Position numbers and translations under genes: made by a program
Assembly: GCA_937914675.1 (NCBI GenBank)
Contig: CALDOC010000327.1
Coordinates: 1-14,412 of the forward strand
Origin: an uncultured Sulfurimonas sp.
GTDB taxonomy: Bacteria; Campylobacterota; Campylobacteria; Campylobacterales; Sulfurimonadaceae
Reading direction: 5' to 3'
DNA length: 14,412 bases
Shown here: one piece after another, positions 7,257-14,363 of the stretch
How the letters are laid out: each line of letters begins with the position of its first letter
Position numbering within the stretch: the stretch's first letter is position 1
The notes under the pieces: model-generated
What the model was told of the DNA's origin: nothing
Database searches by the model: none
Seen by the model: only the letters and a program-made list of their open reading frames with translations

Positions 7257-7849
7257 AAAAAATATCCATAATGATATTAGTTGCAGTATCGGCGTTCGCG
7301 ATGCATACTGGAGAGTTGAATATAAACAACAAAGATTTAGAGATAGGCGCAAGGTTTGATTTAGGACAGTTTAAGGATACAGTTGAACCTGAAACGACAT
7401 TTGTCGGTGGAAAGTTTTTAAATGCTCACCAAGATCATTCAGATAAAAATAGTTCGCTCGAAGTGTATGGGGAAGTGAACTTTTTAATGATGAGAGAAGT
7501 TGGCAATCGAGGGATGAAGATAGGAATGGGCGTGAAACTCAATGCGACGAAAAATCAAAATCTTGATTACGCGTCGCTTCCTTTAGGAGTGGAGTTTACA
7601 TACAAGTTTCCAATTCCTGATTTAGTGCCAATGTATTTAAATGGTTCTTTTTATTACGCGCCACAAGTTTTAAGCTTTAGAGACGCAAATAATTACTTAG
7701 AGTATAGAATTAGTTATGACATTGAGTTGATTCCAAATGGTCGGATCACTCTTGGATATAGAACGATGAATACAAACTATAATAACGCGGCGATAGGTAA
7801 TTTTAAATATAACTCATCCGCTTTTTTTGGATATAAAATAAGTTTTTAA
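7250..7849 (+). CDS. YfaZ-like outer-membrane beta-barrel protein
   Basis: A 199-residue protein with a Sec signal peptide (MLKKISIMILVAVSAFA, cleavage after about residue 17). The mature part alternates polar and hydrophobic residues in short strands and ends in Phe, the usual C-terminal signal of outer-membrane barrels. Its overall pattern, including LNINNKDLEIGARFD early in the mature protein, resembles the YfaZ family, whose function is unknown. The ATG overlaps the end of hldE by seven bases, so it is translationally coupled to heptose synthesis. Its stop overlaps the stop of convergent waaF by a few bases, leaving no intergenic terminator. Family assignment is from recall of the pattern; barrel topology is inferred. 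Confidence 0.6.
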   Translation: MLKKISIMILVAVSAFAMHTGELNINNKDLEIGARFDLGQFKDTVEPETTFVGGKFLNAHQDHSDKNSSLEVYGEVNFLMMREVGNRGMKIGMGVKLNATKNQNLDYASLPLGVEFTYKFPIPDLVPMYLNGSFYYAPQVLSFRDANNYLEYRISYDIELIPNGRITLGYRTMNTNYNNAAIGNFKYNSSAFFGYKISF

Positions 7850-8826
7850 TTCAACTTTTTTACAGCCTCGATGACTTCGAGCGCTGTAACGCTCTTCATA
7901 CAGTCGTGATGCTTGAGGGGACACTCTCTTTTCATACATGGCGAACACTCCATCTCATGTCTTATTATTTTACTTTTTTCGTTCATCCATTGCGAGGTTT
8001 CTTTATATTTTGTCGGTCCAAATATGGCTATGGTTGGTACTTGATAGGCCGCCGCGACATGCATGGGTCCGCTATCGTTTGTGATAAAAAGAGAACACCC
8101 GGCTATGTTTGAGCATAACTCTCGTATGTTTGTTTTTCCCGCGAGATTCATATAGTTTTGAGTGCCTAAATTTTTTAAAAGAGTTTCAATCTCGTTTGCC
8201 ATTTCCACTTCGTTTGGTCCACCAAAAATTATGACGTCAAACTTGTCGCTATACTCATGAGCCACTTGAGCGAATCGTTCAGGATACCATCTTTTAGCGC
8301 TTCCATAAGTGGCGCCCGCATTTATGCCAAGAGTGGGATTATTATGTCTCGTTGGCTCTATGTATAATTTTAAACGTGAAACTTCTCCATGATAATCATG
8401 GACGTCAGTCATGGCTAGTTGGGCGTACTGTTTTACGAGATGCTGATTTGTTGATATTTTGGGAGTGTGCGAGAGTAAAAACATCGAGTGCCATGACGAC
8501 CTCGAAACGCAAACGACGGTTTGCGTCAATCTAAGAAGCAAAGATGAGTAAAATTGATTTCTAAAACTTACCGCCAAGGAAAAAGAGCCTAGCTCTTGAG
8601 CCAATTTATAGGTGGCGAGAAGTCTGTTGGAAGCCTTTTTTGTTTCATCAACAATCGCTTTTTCGCAAAGGGGATGATATTTTAGAGCTTCAATGGATAC
8701 ATGACTGCCAAGAAACGTAAATTTCGCGTTTTCGTAGTGAAGCGCTAAAAGTTCGATGGCGGGAGTTGCCATGACGGCGTCTCCCAACCAGTTTGGCAAT
8801 ATAACGAGTATTTTCATATGAGACAT
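7846..8826 (-). CDS. waaF: ADP-heptose:LPS heptosyltransferase II WaaF (GT9)
   Basis: Transfers the second L,D-heptose to the LPS inner core on the cytoplasmic face of the inner membrane. The 326-residue GT9 protein starts with MKILVILPNWLGD, where Asp16 corresponds to the catalytic base of heptosyltransferases. INAGATYGSAKRWYPERF (168-185) and NDSGPMHVAAA (250-260) form the ADP-heptose site in the C-terminal Rossmann domain. A cysteine group (C294, C297, C302, C309) near ECPLKHHDCM is typical of WaaF. The chosen ATG at 8826 overlaps the stop of the upstream gene (TAATG) and has AAGGA at 8836-8840; an ATG at 8817 is an alternative. Longer upstream starts would lie inside the upstream gene. 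Confidence 0.92.
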   Translation of the reverse strand: MSHMKILVILPNWLGDAVMATPAIELLALHYENAKFTFLGSHVSIEALKYHPLCEKAIVDETKKASNRLLATYKLAQELGSFSLAVSFRNQFYSSLLLRLTQTVVCVSRSSWHSMFLLSHTPKISTNQHLVKQYAQLAMTDVHDYHGEVSRLKLYIEPTRHNNPTLGINAGATYGSAKRWYPERFAQVAHEYSDKFDVIIFGGPNEVEMANEIETLLKNLGTQNYMNLAGKTNIRELCSNIAGCSLFITNDSGPMHVAAAYQVPTIAIFGPTKYKETSQWMNEKSKIIRHEMECSPCMKRECPLKHHDCMKSVTALEVIEAVKKLN

Positions 8827-10085
8827 TACTTTTCGTCCTTGATATATATGTATAGAGGCGAAGAACATATATTTAAAATTTCACTTTTTACTCTTTTTCC
8901 ATCTTTTGTAAAAACGTCAAAAAAATCTTCATTTCTAAGGTTGGTCGCTTTAAGCGACCAATGTATTTGCAAGAGACGATCATCTAGCAAAAATTGAAGT
9001 ATGTAGTAATCTCTCTTTATGTCAAGGCGTAAAAATTGCGCGCGTTTGAGGCTTTGTATCATGTATTTGTATGTGTAAAACGCTTCTCTTTTTACAATGT
9101 TTTCACGGTTGTCGATGAGTCCATATCCGGGAGCTATCAATTGATGCCATGAAAGGGTGTTCACTTGTTGAGACGCGAAAGCCAACAAGTGGTAGCGAAG
9201 CATATAGTTTGCGTACGACTCTTCGCTTACGCACTCCTTTTCGCTTGTGGGCGCGTACGGAGCCGTTCCCGCGATAGGCCAGTTTGTTTCGGTGATATGC
9301 AACTCATTTGAACTCTTGGGACTCAGCCAAACCATAGTGCTGAGCCACGCTATCTTATCGGCGAGGGTGAACCCAAGTTGCATGTTTTCAGGAGCGCCGC
9401 GTCTGTCCACGTAAAGGAGAGAAGAAACACCATCGTATTTGTATTTGAAAAGATTAAAAAGAGTGTGAGCCGTAAAATAGTATTCAAAATCGATGACGCC
9501 GCTTCCGATAAGTTTAATACTTTTAAATTGCGACGTTTTCAAATCATACGCAACTTTATAAAATTTACTATATTCATCAACGGAAAAAAATCCCCATTTC
9601 GTACGGTTGATGGTTGAGCCAATTTCATACATGTCCATCAGCCCGTCAAGCTCTTTAAATATAAGAGTTAAGTTGCTTTTGAAAAGTTCCAAGTCCTCTA
9701 TATTTTCCCTATCTTGCAAAATTTTAAGAGTGACTTTTTTGTTTTTGAGCAGCGATATGAACTCTTTTAGTTCAGCGAGTTTATCCATCTCCCAAAGTTT
9801 AAATCGTAGCAAGACTCTATCTACGTTCAATTCGTCGACGCACTTTAAAGTTTCTTGAGGCTCTCTTTCAAAATCAATTCCCATGCAAAAAAAATCATGA
9901 GAATTTATAAGCTTGCGTTTGACGAATGGCATCATGATAATTGAAAATGGCAAGATAAAAATAGCGCTCAAGAGCGTTTTCAAAAAAGACGCAAACTCTT
10001 TTTTTTTCATTCTTTTTTTATAGTTTTTATCTTGAAGTAGCGCTGGTTGGTCGGAATAATCATCCCATTTAAATGGTTCTTTCAT
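8826..10085 (-). CDS. Membrane-anchored glycoside-hydrolase-like protein, function unknown
   Basis: A 419-residue protein. A lysine-rich N-terminus (about 20-35) precedes one hydrophobic helix (about 37-54), suggesting an inner-membrane anchor with the rest outside the cytoplasm. The remainder reads like a clan-A TIM-barrel glycosidase. ITETNWP (264-270) resembles the segment carrying the nucleophile Glu (E266). YEIGSTIN (153-160) sits where such enzymes have EIGNEPN, but the Asn-Glu pair is replaced by Ser157-Thr158. Acid/base catalysis may therefore be lost or supplied by another residue. It is translationally coupled to waaF (TAATG overlap), which points to LPS core work: trimming, binding or assembly. 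The ATG at 10085 has no good Shine-Dalgarno and lies seven bases after a TATAAT. An internal ATG at 10010 would shorten the protein by 25 residues but also lacks one. Confidence 0.7.
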   Translation of the reverse strand: MKEPFKWDDYSDQPALLQDKNYKKRMKKKEFASFLKTLLSAIFILPFSIIMMPFVKRKLINSHDFFCMGIDFEREPQETLKCVDELNVDRVLLRFKLWEMDKLAELKEFISLLKNKKVTLKILQDRENIEDLELFKSNLTLIFKELDGLMDMYEIGSTINRTKWGFFSVDEYSKFYKVAYDLKTSQFKSIKLIGSGVIDFEYYFTAHTLFNLFKYKYDGVSSLLYVDRRGAPENMQLGFTLADKIAWLSTMVWLSPKSSNELHITETNWPIAGTAPYAPTSEKECVSEESYANYMLRYHLLAFASQQVNTLSWHQLIAPGYGLIDNRENIVKREAFYTYKYMIQSLKRAQFLRLDIKRDYYILQFLLDDRLLQIHWSLKATNLRNEDFFDVFTKDGKRVKSEILNICSSPLYIYIKDEK

Positions 10086-10092
10086 AAGGCGA

Positions 10093-10098
10093 ATTATA
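10093..10098 (-). promoter_or_regulatory. -10 box for the glycosidase-like/waaF unit
   Basis: The minus strand has a perfect TATAAT ending seven bases before the ATG, so transcription would start at or next to the start codon. No -35 consensus is visible at the expected distance. The AAAAGGA just upstream would not be in such a transcript. Confidence 0.5.
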
Positions 10099-10110
10099 TC
10101 CTTTTTAAGG

Positions 10111-10116
10111 TAAGAT
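10111..10116 (+). promoter_or_regulatory. Possible -10 box for the GT9 gene
   Basis: TAAGAT lies 28 bases before the TTG start on the plus strand. Its upstream half would overlap the divergent TATAAT at 10093-10098. No -35 consensus is seen. Weak evidence. Confidence 0.3.
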
Positions 10117-10144
10117 TTGGAAATTTAACAAAAAAAGAGACGCA

Positions 10145-11110
10145 TTGAATATTTTAGTCGTTCGCACGGACAAACTTGGCGATTTCATAACGGCTCTTCC
10201 AGCCATCTACGTTTTAAAGAAGCGTGACGAGAAGAATAGGGTTGTCGTATGCGTCTCTCCAATCAATGAAGCGCTTGCCCGCAGTTGCGATTTTATTGAT
10301 GAAGTAATCGTCGACGCTCCAGATAGCTCCGTCTTTGAGCTTGCCAAAAAAATAAGAAACGAGAAGATTGACGCGTCGCTAACTCTCTTTTCAAACACGA
10401 GAGTGGCGTTCGCGCAATTCTTGGCGAGAATCCCAAAAACAATAGCTCCGGCCACGAAAATGGCGCAAATATTTTACACGAGCAGAGTGAGCCAAAGGCG
10501 CAGCGAAGTGAAAATGGCTGAGTTTGAGTACAACTTGGAACTCGCTCGCGCACTTTTTCCCGATTTGGATTTAGCGTATAAAAAACCGCTTTTAGAGTTT
10601 CTTGACGCGAAAAACGTTTATGACGTGTTTCGCGTCAACAATGAGATAGAAAAAGAGATAGTAGCCTTTCATGTGGGTTTTGGTGGCTCCAGCGACGCAA
10701 ACTGGAATTTGGACGAGTATGAAACGCTTATCCGTGAAGTTGTCAAAAAAGCCAAGCATCAAGTCGTGCTAACGTTTGGACCAGATGAAAATGAGCTTTA
10801 TGAAGAGATGCAAAATAGGTTAAGGGGAGAGGACGTCATTTTCTATTTGTCTCTTGATGGAGTCATGTATTTCGCAAAACTAATCAGCAATTTTAAACTT
10901 TTTGTAAGCACTTCGACTGGAACGTATCATTTAGCGTCTTTGGTTGGCTGTCCGACTCTCACTTTTTTTGGAGACTCTCTTTTCGCGAGTTCCAAAAGGT
11001 GGAAGGGCATAGGCGATGAGAAATCGCAAACTCATTTCATGTTGCCTCGAGATGAAGAGAAAAGGGCTAAAATGTTTGATGAAGTCAAAAGAACTTTACT
11101 CAGAGTTTAA
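10145..11110 (+). CDS. GT9-family heptosyltransferase-like protein
   Basis: A 321-residue cytoplasmic glycosyltransferase of the ADP-heptose transferase family. NILVVRTDKLGD at 2-13 is the family's N-terminal strand and loop, with Asp13 matching the catalytic Asp13 of WaaC. FHVGFGGSSDANWNLDEY (175-192) begins the nucleotide-binding domain. STSTGTYHLASLVGCPT (255-271) is the divergent counterpart of the usual (N)DSGPMH motif: the acidic residue and Gly-Pro are changed but the His (H262) stays. The conserved start forces a TTG initiation codon at 10145, with only a weak GAGA upstream. It may add a further heptose or another sugar; WaaC, WaaF and WaaQ roles cannot be separated by eye. It is the only plus-strand gene in the right half and its stop overlaps the convergent downstream gene by 15 bases. 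Confidence 0.82.
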   Translation: MNILVVRTDKLGDFITALPAIYVLKKRDEKNRVVVCVSPINEALARSCDFIDEVIVDAPDSSVFELAKKIRNEKIDASLTLFSNTRVAFAQFLARIPKTIAPATKMAQIFYTSRVSQRRSEVKMAEFEYNLELARALFPDLDLAYKKPLLEFLDAKNVYDVFRVNNEIEKEIVAFHVGFGGSSDANWNLDEYETLIREVVKKAKHQVVLTFGPDENELYEEMQNRLRGEDVIFYLSLDGVMYFAKLISNFKLFVSTSTGTYHLASLVGCPTLTFFGDSLFASSKRWKGIGDEKSQTHFMLPRDEEKRAKMFDEVKRTLLRV

Positions 11111-12127
11111 TTTTTTTAAAATATCTAAATTTACTTTTATGTTTTCTTTGTTTAAAATCATATTTGTCGTTGGACAGTTTGAAGTTTTCTGAAGTAAGGC
11201 GTCCGTCACGCATTCGTATGTCGTGTCATAAGCGTGATGCGAGTCTATAAAATAGACGTTTGCGTTTTTAGTTAGATCGTTTACGTACATGAAATGGTTG
11301 AGTGAGTTAAAGACGGAGACGTTCTCTCGTAGCCATCGTTCATAAGAACTGTATAAATTTTTTGCTATAAGTAGTTCAATAACTTGTTTGCTGACAGGGG
11401 TGGTGAATACGATAAATTCTATATTTGGATTTGAGACCACTAGATTGCCAATCTCTTTTAAATAGTTGACGTCGTATTTTTCAGAAAATTTTCCTCTTTC
11501 AATATTGCTTAAACCGCCTTGTATATGATTGTCGTACTCTTTTGGAGTGTAGATTTTTTTATCTATCGCTCGTTTAACGTAACTATAAGTATATTTCCCT
11601 TTTTCTTTTGTATAATAGCTTTTAAGATTATGTAAAGAATAGGTTAACGTATCCATGCTAAACAATAGTTTATATCTATAAAAAGGTTCGCTAATTTTAT
11701 TTAAGATAGCTCTAGGGTCTTTTGAAACAGCAGGAGCGTACGTAAGAGAACCAAAAAAGTCCAGACCTATGACAACTCTTTTTATTGGTTGTTTCGCTTC
11801 ATTGATTGCAAAGTTCAAATATTCAACGTACTCGTTTGGCTGCATGTCGGACGCCGCGTAGTTAAATGTATTTTCATCCCATTTATGAGGATTCATATGA
11901 GTCGTTCGACTACTTCCAAATATCAAAGTATCGTATTTTTGCATTCTAAAATATAGAGCGTTGCTTTTTTGCTGCCTCTCTCGACTGTCTCTTTGATATT
12001 GGTTGTATTGATGTTCATGATTGAAGGTCCAAAGAGAGTCCATAAAATAGTTAAAACCAGCGATAGCGAACAAACTAGCAAAAATTGTTGACAATGAGAG
12101 TAGAATCCATTTTTTTATATGTGACAT
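11096..12127 (-). CDS. Membrane-anchored SGNH-like protein, probable O-acyltransferase partner
   Basis: A 343-residue protein with one N-terminal membrane helix (about 6-27), the rest probably periplasmic. LIFGSSRTTHMNP (68-80) holds a GSSR block with Ser72 as candidate nucleophile. FIDSHHAYD (293-301) supplies a D-x-x-H pair (Asp295, His298), so the three usual SGNH/GDSL triad positions are present in order. It directly follows an MBOAT gene, as AlgJ/AlgX-type and DltD-type partners do; these complete acyl transfer from the MBOAT protein to a glycan. Sequence similarity outside the motifs is not recognisable. ATG at 12127 is chosen because AGGA at 12137-12140 is well placed; a TTG at 12136 would add three residues. 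The acceptor is unknown; LPS core is suggested by context. Confidence 0.72.
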   Translation of the reverse strand: MSHIKKWILLSLSTIFASLFAIAGFNYFMDSLWTFNHEHQYNQYQRDSRERQQKSNALYFRMQKYDTLIFGSSRTTHMNPHKWDENTFNYAASDMQPNEYVEYLNFAINEAKQPIKRVVIGLDFFGSLTYAPAVSKDPRAILNKISEPFYRYKLLFSMDTLTYSLHNLKSYYTKEKGKYTYSYVKRAIDKKIYTPKEYDNHIQGGLSNIERGKFSEKYDVNYLKEIGNLVVSNPNIEFIVFTTPVSKQVIELLIAKNLYSSYERWLRENVSVFNSLNHFMYVNDLTKNANVYFIDSHHAYDTTYECVTDALLQKTSNCPTTNMILNKENIKVNLDILKKLNSE

Positions 12128-12136
12128 GCGACGCAA

Positions 12137-12140
12137 TCCT
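12137..12140 (-). promoter_or_regulatory. Shine-Dalgarno of the SGNH-like gene
   Basis: AGGA nine bases before the ATG at 12127, overlapping the stop codon of the MBOAT gene. It selects the ATG over the TTG at 12136. Confidence 0.5.
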
Positions 12141-13590
12141 AAAAATTGAAATATAAAAATTCACTCACTCTTGTAAAATGGAGAAATGAAATTATAAATA
12201 ATAGATACATGACGATGGCGTTTTTCTTGTTCGCAATAAAATTAAGCATATGATAAGAACTGTTTTTAAAAGCCAATATTACGACAAAAGCTCCAATTAA
12301 CCATAAAACGCCATCAGAACTCGCGTCAATATCGCCAAATACTTTTCCAGAGCGTAGATAATCTAATGATGGAAATCTTTCAATAATTTTATATGGCAAA
12401 ATAAATTCGCCAAAAAACATCGCTTTTAGCACTTTTATGGCGTCATTCCACTCTTTGGCTCTAAAAAAAATCCAAGACGCGTTGATAAAATTGAAGGTTA
12501 TAAACCAAGCGAGAAGAGTTGGCAGTTTTAAACCAATGGATTTACTAATATGGTTTATCACTAAAGCTACGCCATGCAAAAAGCCCCAAAAAACAAAGGT
12601 CCAACCAGCGCCATGCCAAATACCTCCAAGTATAAAAGTGGCCATCAAGTTTGTATAAGTTCTTAGATTCCCTTTTCTGCTGCCACCAAGGGGAACGTAA
12701 ATATAATCTTTTAAAAATCTTGAAAGAGTGATGTGCCATCTTCTCCAAAAATCTTGAACGCTCGTGGCTTTATAAGGAGAGTTAAAGTTTGCTGGAAGTT
12801 TGATGTTGAAAAGCAGCGCCGCGCCTATCGCCATGTCGGTATAGCCGCTAAAGTCAAAGTATAGTTGAAACGTATAAGAGAGTGACGTCGCCCAGGCTTC
12901 CAAAAGGTTTAGTACGGCTACTTTGTCAAAACCATTTGTCGCCCAAATGGCAAAAGTATCCGCGATAACGACCTTTTTGAATAAACCGATTGAAAAAATA
13001 AAGAGACCGGTCGCGACATTTTTGTAATTTTTCGCGAGATTCCATTTGGAGGCGAACTGCGGCATCATTTCTGAGTGATGAACTATCGGACCCGCTATGA
13101 GTTGAGGAAAAAACGTAACAAATAGCGAATAATTTAGAAAGTCGTACTCTGCGGTTTCTCCTCTATAACTGTCCACAAGATACGCAATCTGCTGAAAAGT
13201 AAAAAATGATATGGCGAGAGGAAGGGCAAAATGAAGCAATGACATGTTGGAGTCAAAGATTGTATTGACGTTTGTGAGAAAAAAATCACTATACTTGAAG
13301 TATCCAAGAAGCGATAGGTTCGCAATAATCGCAAAAGAGAGTAAGAACTTTTTGGTGACTTTTATTTTTTTAAAATTCTCATTTAAACTGTTTCCTATGA
13401 CATAATTGAATAACATCGACGTTAGAATGAGTGGGAGATACGCCATGTTCCACCACGAGTAAAAAAATAGTGATGAAAACACGAGAAAACCTTTCGCCCC
13501 GCTAATCAGCCTTCTGTTTAAAAGGTAAAAATATATAAAAAACGTGAACGGCAAAAAGATAAAGATGAATTCATAAGAGTTAAAAAGCAT
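12139..13590 (-). CDS. MBOAT-family membrane O-acyltransferase (AlgI/DltB-like)
   Basis: A 483-residue polytopic inner-membrane protein of normal AlgI length. It begins MLFNSYEFIFIFLP and ends EFLYFNF, both characteristic of bacterial MBOAT proteins. DFWRRWHITLSRFLKDYIY (280-298) and GGIWHGAGWTFVFWG (322-336) are the core motifs, with His326 the catalytic histidine and His286 in the preceding loop. About ten or more hydrophobic segments are visible. Such proteins pass an acyl group, usually acetyl, across the membrane for transfer to a polysaccharide by an SGNH partner, which here is the next gene 11 bases downstream. It starts two bases after the GT2 stop (TAATCATG) with a weak Shine-Dalgarno, so coupling to the glycosyltransferase is likely. 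The acceptor cannot be told from sequence. Alginate genes are absent. Confidence 0.9.
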   Translation of the reverse strand: MLFNSYEFIFIFLPFTFFIYFYLLNRRLISGAKGFLVFSSLFFYSWWNMAYLPLILTSMLFNYVIGNSLNENFKKIKVTKKFLLSFAIIANLSLLGYFKYSDFFLTNVNTIFDSNMSLLHFALPLAISFFTFQQIAYLVDSYRGETAEYDFLNYSLFVTFFPQLIAGPIVHHSEMMPQFASKWNLAKNYKNVATGLFIFSIGLFKKVVIADTFAIWATNGFDKVAVLNLLEAWATSLSYTFQLYFDFSGYTDMAIGAALLFNIKLPANFNSPYKATSVQDFWRRWHITLSRFLKDYIYVPLGGSRKGNLRTYTNLMATFILGGIWHGAGWTFVFWGFLHGVALVINHISKSIGLKLPTLLAWFITFNFINASWIFFRAKEWNDAIKVLKAMFFGEFILPYKIIERFPSLDYLRSGKVFGDIDASSDGVLWLIGAFVVILAFKNSSYHMLNFIANKKNAIVMYLLFIISFLHFTRVSEFLYFNF

Positions 13591-13592
13591 GA

Positions 13593-14363
13593 TTATTTAC
13601 TATCTTTGGATGATTTCAACTCTTCATTTAGTTCGTAGAGTTTCATGTACTTGTAAAAATTTGTCGCCATATGAGAAAAGGCTATCACAAGTCCTACATG
13701 ACCGTCTAAAAAACCTTGTTTAAAAATATATGTTTTTATAAATGAGTAAACTCCATTGAAAAACGCTTTGGTCGGAGAGGAGCTTTTCTCGCCAGCGTTG
13801 TTTTGCGCGAATAGCGTTGAGTATCTGTCTAATTTGGTAATGAAATCAGTGATAGTGTTGTAAGGATAGTGTTTTACGACTCCTTGTAAGAGTTTCGTAT
13901 CAAGTCGGTCTTCTAAAACATGCTCATGAACGTCTTTGTTTGCAAATGAAGTTTCACTCTTGTTGTACAGCCTCACTATCGTTTCATCGCCCCAGCAATG
14001 TTTTACTTGCGAATCTTTGTAAAAATTGACTCTATATATTTTGTATACGGTATCGGATTTTAAATCCATTTTTTTTAATGAGTTTACAAAATTTTCGTCT
14101 AAAACTTCATCACTATCCAAAGACAAAACCCACTCGTTAGCGCTTAAACTCGCCGCCAAATTTTTAGTCTTTCCAAATCCCAAAAACGCGCCGGACGTCA
14201 GTTTCACGTTTTTATAATTTTGGGCGATTTCCACCGTTTTGTCCGTCGAGTTGTTCTCATAAACAATGACTTCGCTAAAATCTCTCAAACTATCCAAGCA
14301 CTCTCTTAGTTTCGCCTCCGCGTTACTTGCGATAATGACGACGCTTACGTTTTCAATCAACAA
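13593..14363 (-). CDS. Family-2 glycosyltransferase, WaaE/LgtF type (LPS core)
   Basis: A 256-residue GT2 enzyme with the pattern of beta-glucosyltransferases that add glucose to heptose I (WaaE/KdtX/LgtF). VSVVIIASNAE (6-16) starts the fold, NNSTDKT (37-43) follows the second strand, and SLDSDE at 81-86 is the metal/nucleotide-sugar DxD site. HEHV (146-149) is another family landmark. The C-terminal 60 residues contain a hydrophobic patch and a positively charged region, suiting membrane association. The start is TTG at 14363, supported by AAAAGG at 14372-14377, eight bases away; a second TTG follows directly. It overlaps the tail of an upstream gene and is two bases from the MBOAT gene. Sugar specificity is not determined. 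Confidence 0.85.
   Translation of the reverse strand: MLIENVSVVIIASNAEAKLRECLDSLRDFSEVIVYENNSTDKTVEIAQNYKNVKLTSGAFLGFGKTKNLAASLSANEWVLSLDSDEVLDENFVNSLKKMDLKSDTVYKIYRVNFYKDSQVKHCWGDETIVRLYNKSETSFANKDVHEHVLEDRLDTKLLQGVVKHYPYNTITDFITKLDRYSTLFAQNNAGEKSSSPTKAFFNGVYSFIKTYIFKQGFLDGHVGLVIAFSHMATNFYKYMKLYELNEELKSSKDSK

Noticed and set aside
7108..7352. Two minus-strand frames with hydrophobic translations opposite the hldE/YfaZ junction
   Set aside because: Hydrophobic Phe/Leu-rich reading is the antisense of lysine-rich and signal-peptide codons; no initiation site or similarity.
7862..7887. Hairpin-like inverted repeat (ACAGC CTCGA ... TCGAG C GCTGT) near the convergent stops of the YfaZ-like gene and waaF
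   Set aside because: It has a bulge and lies in the waaF coding region. The T-run precedes rather than follows it on the plus strand, and A's follow on the minus strand, so it is not a normal terminator.
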